A stretch of DNA of 7,914 bases from contig JALTMC010000082.1 in the NCBI GenBank assembly GCA_027005175.1, positions 1-7,914 of the forward strand, in the 5' to 3' direction. The notes beneath the pieces were generated by a model. The model saw only the letters and a program-made list of their open reading frames with translations. It was not told where the DNA came from and searched no databases. This document shows, one piece after another, positions 6,092 through 7,914 of this stretch. This stretch comes from Myxococcales bacterium. GTDB lineage: Bacteria; Myxococcota_C; UBA6777. The position numbers and the translations under genes are program-made. Every line of letters begins with the position of its first letter. Position 1 is the first letter of the stretch.

Positions 6092-6712
6092 CTATGTATC
6101 GAGCCAATCACAGAGTTTTGCGATAGCATGAGCGCGATGGCTGATGCGGTTCTTTTCATCAGGAGGGAGTTGAGCGAGGGTTTTATTCAGGTGGGGTAGG
6201 TAAAAGATAGGATCGTATCCAAAGCCATGTTCCCCTCGCTCTTCCAAGATGATCTGACCATGACACGTACCCACAAAGACTTCGTAGTGCTCTGCATCGG
6301 TCCGCAGGATCAAAGAGCAGTGAAAGTGTGCTTTGCGATCCTCGGGTGAGTGAGATTGCAGAGCTGCGATCAGTTTTTGACGGTTGGCGTGATCTCGATT
6401 CTCTCCAGAGTGACCGGCGTATCGTGCTGAGTAAATCCCAGGTGCACCGTCGAGGGCAGGGACCACGAGTCCAGAGTCATCAGCGAGACATGGCAGACCT
6501 GTGTGCGCAAACGCGGAGTCTACCTTCAGCAAGGCGTTCTCATCGAAGGTTGCACCCGTTTCTTCAGGCTCGGGTAGGTCGGGGATGTCGCGGGGTGAGA
6601 TCACCTCGATATCCAACGAAGCCAACATCGCTGTGATCTCTTCCAATTTGTGTGTGTTGTGAGTGCACACAAGGATGCGATCGGGTCGATTCTTTTGCTT
6701 GAGACTACGCAT
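6092..6712 (-). CDS. rdgB: dITP/XTP pyrophosphatase (RdgB/HAM1 family)
   Basis: This 206-residue enzyme hydrolyses non-canonical purine nucleotides (dITP, ITP, XTP) to monophosphates and pyrophosphate, keeping them out of DNA and RNA. Family motifs are in order: the substrate-binding THNTHKLEEI at 17-26, GATFDENALLK (53-63), the signature LADDSGLVV (76-84) with the metal-binding and catalytic acidic residues, GAPGIYSARYAG (89-100), GFGYDPIF (163-170) and SHRAHA (191-196). Length is slightly above the usual ~197 because of a short basic N-terminal extension. Position 21 is His where many homologues have Gly (NxGK). The ATG overlaps the last 8 bases of rph (stop 6705-6707), and no strong ribosome binding site is seen, so translation is probably coupled to rph. 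The rph-rdgB pairing is common in bacteria. Confidence 0.95.
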   Translation of the reverse strand: MRSLKQKNRPDRILVCTHNTHKLEEITAMLASLDIEVISPRDIPDLPEPEETGATFDENALLKVDSAFAHTGLPCLADDSGLVVPALDGAPGIYSARYAGHSGENRDHANRQKLIAALQSHSPEDRKAHFHCSLILRTDAEHYEVFVGTCHGQIILEERGEHGFGYDPIFYLPHLNKTLAQLPPDEKNRISHRAHAIAKLCDWLDT

Positions 6713-7433
6713 GGCCGGGTAAGGGGTGTTCTTTGAGGTACTTGCGTGTGATCTCGATCAAGTCTGCAATACCTTGTGCACCAAGATCGACCATCTGGTT
6801 GAGTTGCTCGCGGGAGAATGCCTTTCCTTCAGCGGTCCCTTGGACCTCAATGATCTGTTGATCACCTGTCATGATCAAGTTGAGATCTACCTCAGCCTGA
6901 TAGTCCTCTGTGTATTGGAGGTCGAGGAGAAGTTGGTTCTCAACAATACCCACACTGAGTGCGGCGACTTCACTTCGCAGAACATCAGAGACTTTGAGTT
7001 CTCCAGCAGCTTCCAGCTTGTTGAGAGTCTGATGCAGGACAATATAGGACGCTGTAATTGAGGCACATCGGGTGCCTCCGTCAGCGTTGAGGATATCACA
7101 ATCCAGCTGAATGCTGCGGGGACCCAGGGCCTTGAAGTCTGCGACTCCGCGAAGAGAACGACCAATTAAACGTTGGATCTCCATGGTGCGACCGCTGATC
7201 TTTCGGCCCCGATCACGGGAGACTCGTGAGTTGGTAGAGCCTGGCAGCATGGCATACTCGGCTGTGATCCATCCCTCCCCTTCGGGTACAAAGGAAGGTG
7301 GTCTATCCGACACAGAGGCGGTGCAGTTGACAATGGTATTCCCCATATGAAAGACAACCGAGGCGTTGTGTTGAGAGAAACCAGGTTCTATTTTGACGGG
7401 GCGAAATGCATTCGCAGCTCGTTGGGTTCGCAT
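6705..7433 (-). CDS. rph: Ribonuclease PH
   Basis: This 242-residue phosphorolytic 3'-5' exoribonuclease trims the 3' ends of tRNA precursors, using phosphate and releasing nucleoside diphosphates. Seen: the N terminus MRTQRAANAFRPV, ITAEYAMLPGST (56-67), the hallmark GRTMEIQRLIGRSLR (81-95) with phosphate-binding Arg88, DCDILNADGGTR (111-122), and the likely catalytic pair Asp177 and Asp183 in YTEDYQAEVD. Length equals the family norm (E. coli 238). The ATG at 7433 is preceded at 7 bases by AGGA (7441-7444); an upstream in-frame extension to 7652 lacks family similarity and is rejected. It overlaps rdgB by 8 bases and is divergent from infA. Having a tRNA 3' trimming enzyme next to tRNA genes without encoded CCA is fitting, but may be chance. 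Confidence 0.96.
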   Translation of the reverse strand: MRTQRAANAFRPVKIEPGFSQHNASVVFHMGNTIVNCTASVSDRPPSFVPEGEGWITAEYAMLPGSTNSRVSRDRGRKISGRTMEIQRLIGRSLRGVADFKALGPRSIQLDCDILNADGGTRCASITASYIVLHQTLNKLEAAGELKVSDVLRSEVAALSVGIVENQLLLDLQYTEDYQAEVDLNLIMTGDQQIIEVQGTAEGKAFSREQLNQMVDLGAQGIADLIEITRKYLKEHPLPGHA

Positions 7434-7670
7434 GTTTGTTTCCTTTATTAAGATTGGTCCTTGTCTTTCAGGTCGAAGCAGCCGCTCTAACACAGATCCC
7501 AGAATATCGTCAACTCCCGAACCAAACCCCTTTTTGCTCTGGATTTTTACGTAATTTTGTGGTAGAGAACAGTGCCGTTTGCATGAAGTTGACCACAGAT
7601 GTCTCATGTTGCATGAGAATGATGATACCATTGATGATAACATTTCAAACAATCAAGAAGAGGTAAGACC
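7434..7670. promoter_or_regulatory. Divergent rph/infA intergenic region
   Basis: This 237-base region must hold promoters for both directions. On the minus strand TTGACG (7508-7513) with a weak TTAGAG (7485-7490) 17 bases on is a possible rph promoter. On the plus strand TTGACC (7589-7594) and TAACAT (7638-7643) are individually promoter-like but do not pair at a standard distance. A perfect 7-bp inverted repeat with a 3-base loop (TCTCATG at 7602-7608, CATGAGA at 7612-7618) and a repeated GATGATA (7621, 7633) precede infA. The infA ribosome binding site is GAGGT at 7660-7664. Confidence 0.4.
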
Positions 7671-7889
7671 TTGGCTAAAGAAGAAGCTATTGAGATGGAA
7701 GGGATCGTGGAAGAGGCCCTTCCCAACGCGATGTTTCGAGTGAAACTCGACAATGATCACAAAGTGCTAGCCCACATCTCGGGTCGGATGCGAAAGTTTT
7801 TTATTCGTATCTTGCCTGGTGATCGTGTGACGGTAGAACTGAGTCCTTATGATCTGACACGGGGACGTATCGTCTATCGCAGCAAGTGA
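7671..7889 (+). CDS. infA: Translation initiation factor IF-1
   Basis: This 72-residue OB-fold (S1-type) protein binds the ribosomal A site and helps IF2 and IF3 during initiation. The sequence follows the family throughout: [11 protein letters not shown] at the start, LPNAMFRV (18-25), [20 protein letters not shown] (33-52) and [18 protein letters not shown] to the end. Length is the exact family norm. It starts with TTG: no ATG lies in frame upstream before the stop at 7638-7640, the next ATG (7695) would remove the conserved first eight residues, and GAGGT is spaced 6 bases from the TTG. It is the only plus-strand gene, divergent from rph. The 25 bases after its stop are T/C-rich and cut by the window edge, so its terminator cannot be judged. 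Confidence 0.96.
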   Translation: MAKEEAIEMEGIVEEALPNAMFRVKLDNDHKVLAHISGRMRKFFIRILPGDRVTVELSPYDLTRGRIVYRSK

Positions 7890-7914
7890 GTTCCTCCTCC
7901 TTTATCCGCTTTTT

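Noticed and set aside
7434-7652. N-terminal extension of rph by 73 residues
   Set aside because: No family similarity; the ATG at 7433 has a proper ribosome binding site and gives the usual length.

Overview
This window looks like a stretch of core housekeeping chromosome from a Gram-negative-type bacterium of moderate GC content. The trigger factor - ClpP - ClpX - HU gene order is the one familiar from Proteobacteria and related former Deltaproteobacteria. The lysine-tailed HU and the general look of the trigger factor and IF1 fit a deltaproteobacterial or myxobacterial-type lineage, but this placement is inference from remembered family features and is weak. I see no insertion sequences, integrases, phage genes, CRISPR arrays or toxin-antitoxin pairs.

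Nearly everything lies on the minus strand, so transcription runs from high to low coordinates. At the right end infA (IF1, plus strand, TTG start) is divergent from the overlapping pair rph-rdgB (RNase PH and the ITP/XTP pyrophosphatase). After a 300-base gap holding a stable-RNA-type promoter comes a four-tRNA cluster: Pro(TGG), Arg(TCT), Arg(TCG), Leu(TAG). It is followed closely by tig (trigger factor), then a 543-base repeat-rich gap, clpP, clpX, a 571-base gap, and finally the HU-family gene, which ends at a clear intrinsic terminator. The leftmost ~180 bases hold no recognisable gene.

Functionally the window covers translation initiation (IF1), tRNA supply and maturation (four tRNAs without encoded CCA, RNase PH), nucleotide-pool cleaning (RdgB), co-translational folding (trigger factor), regulated proteolysis (ClpXP) and nucleoid packaging (HU). 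The known lon gene that usually sits between clpX and hup in this gene order is absent.

No new defence, metabolic or mobile system is visible. The unusual material is short tandem repetition, both inside conserved proteins (a 15-nt repeat making the HU lysine tail, a 9-nt repeat making an acidic loop in trigger factor, a His-rich trigger-factor tail) and in the gaps (21-nt x3 and 8-nt x3 repeats). In addition there are sharp dyads over the candidate promoters of the HU gene and of the tRNA cluster.
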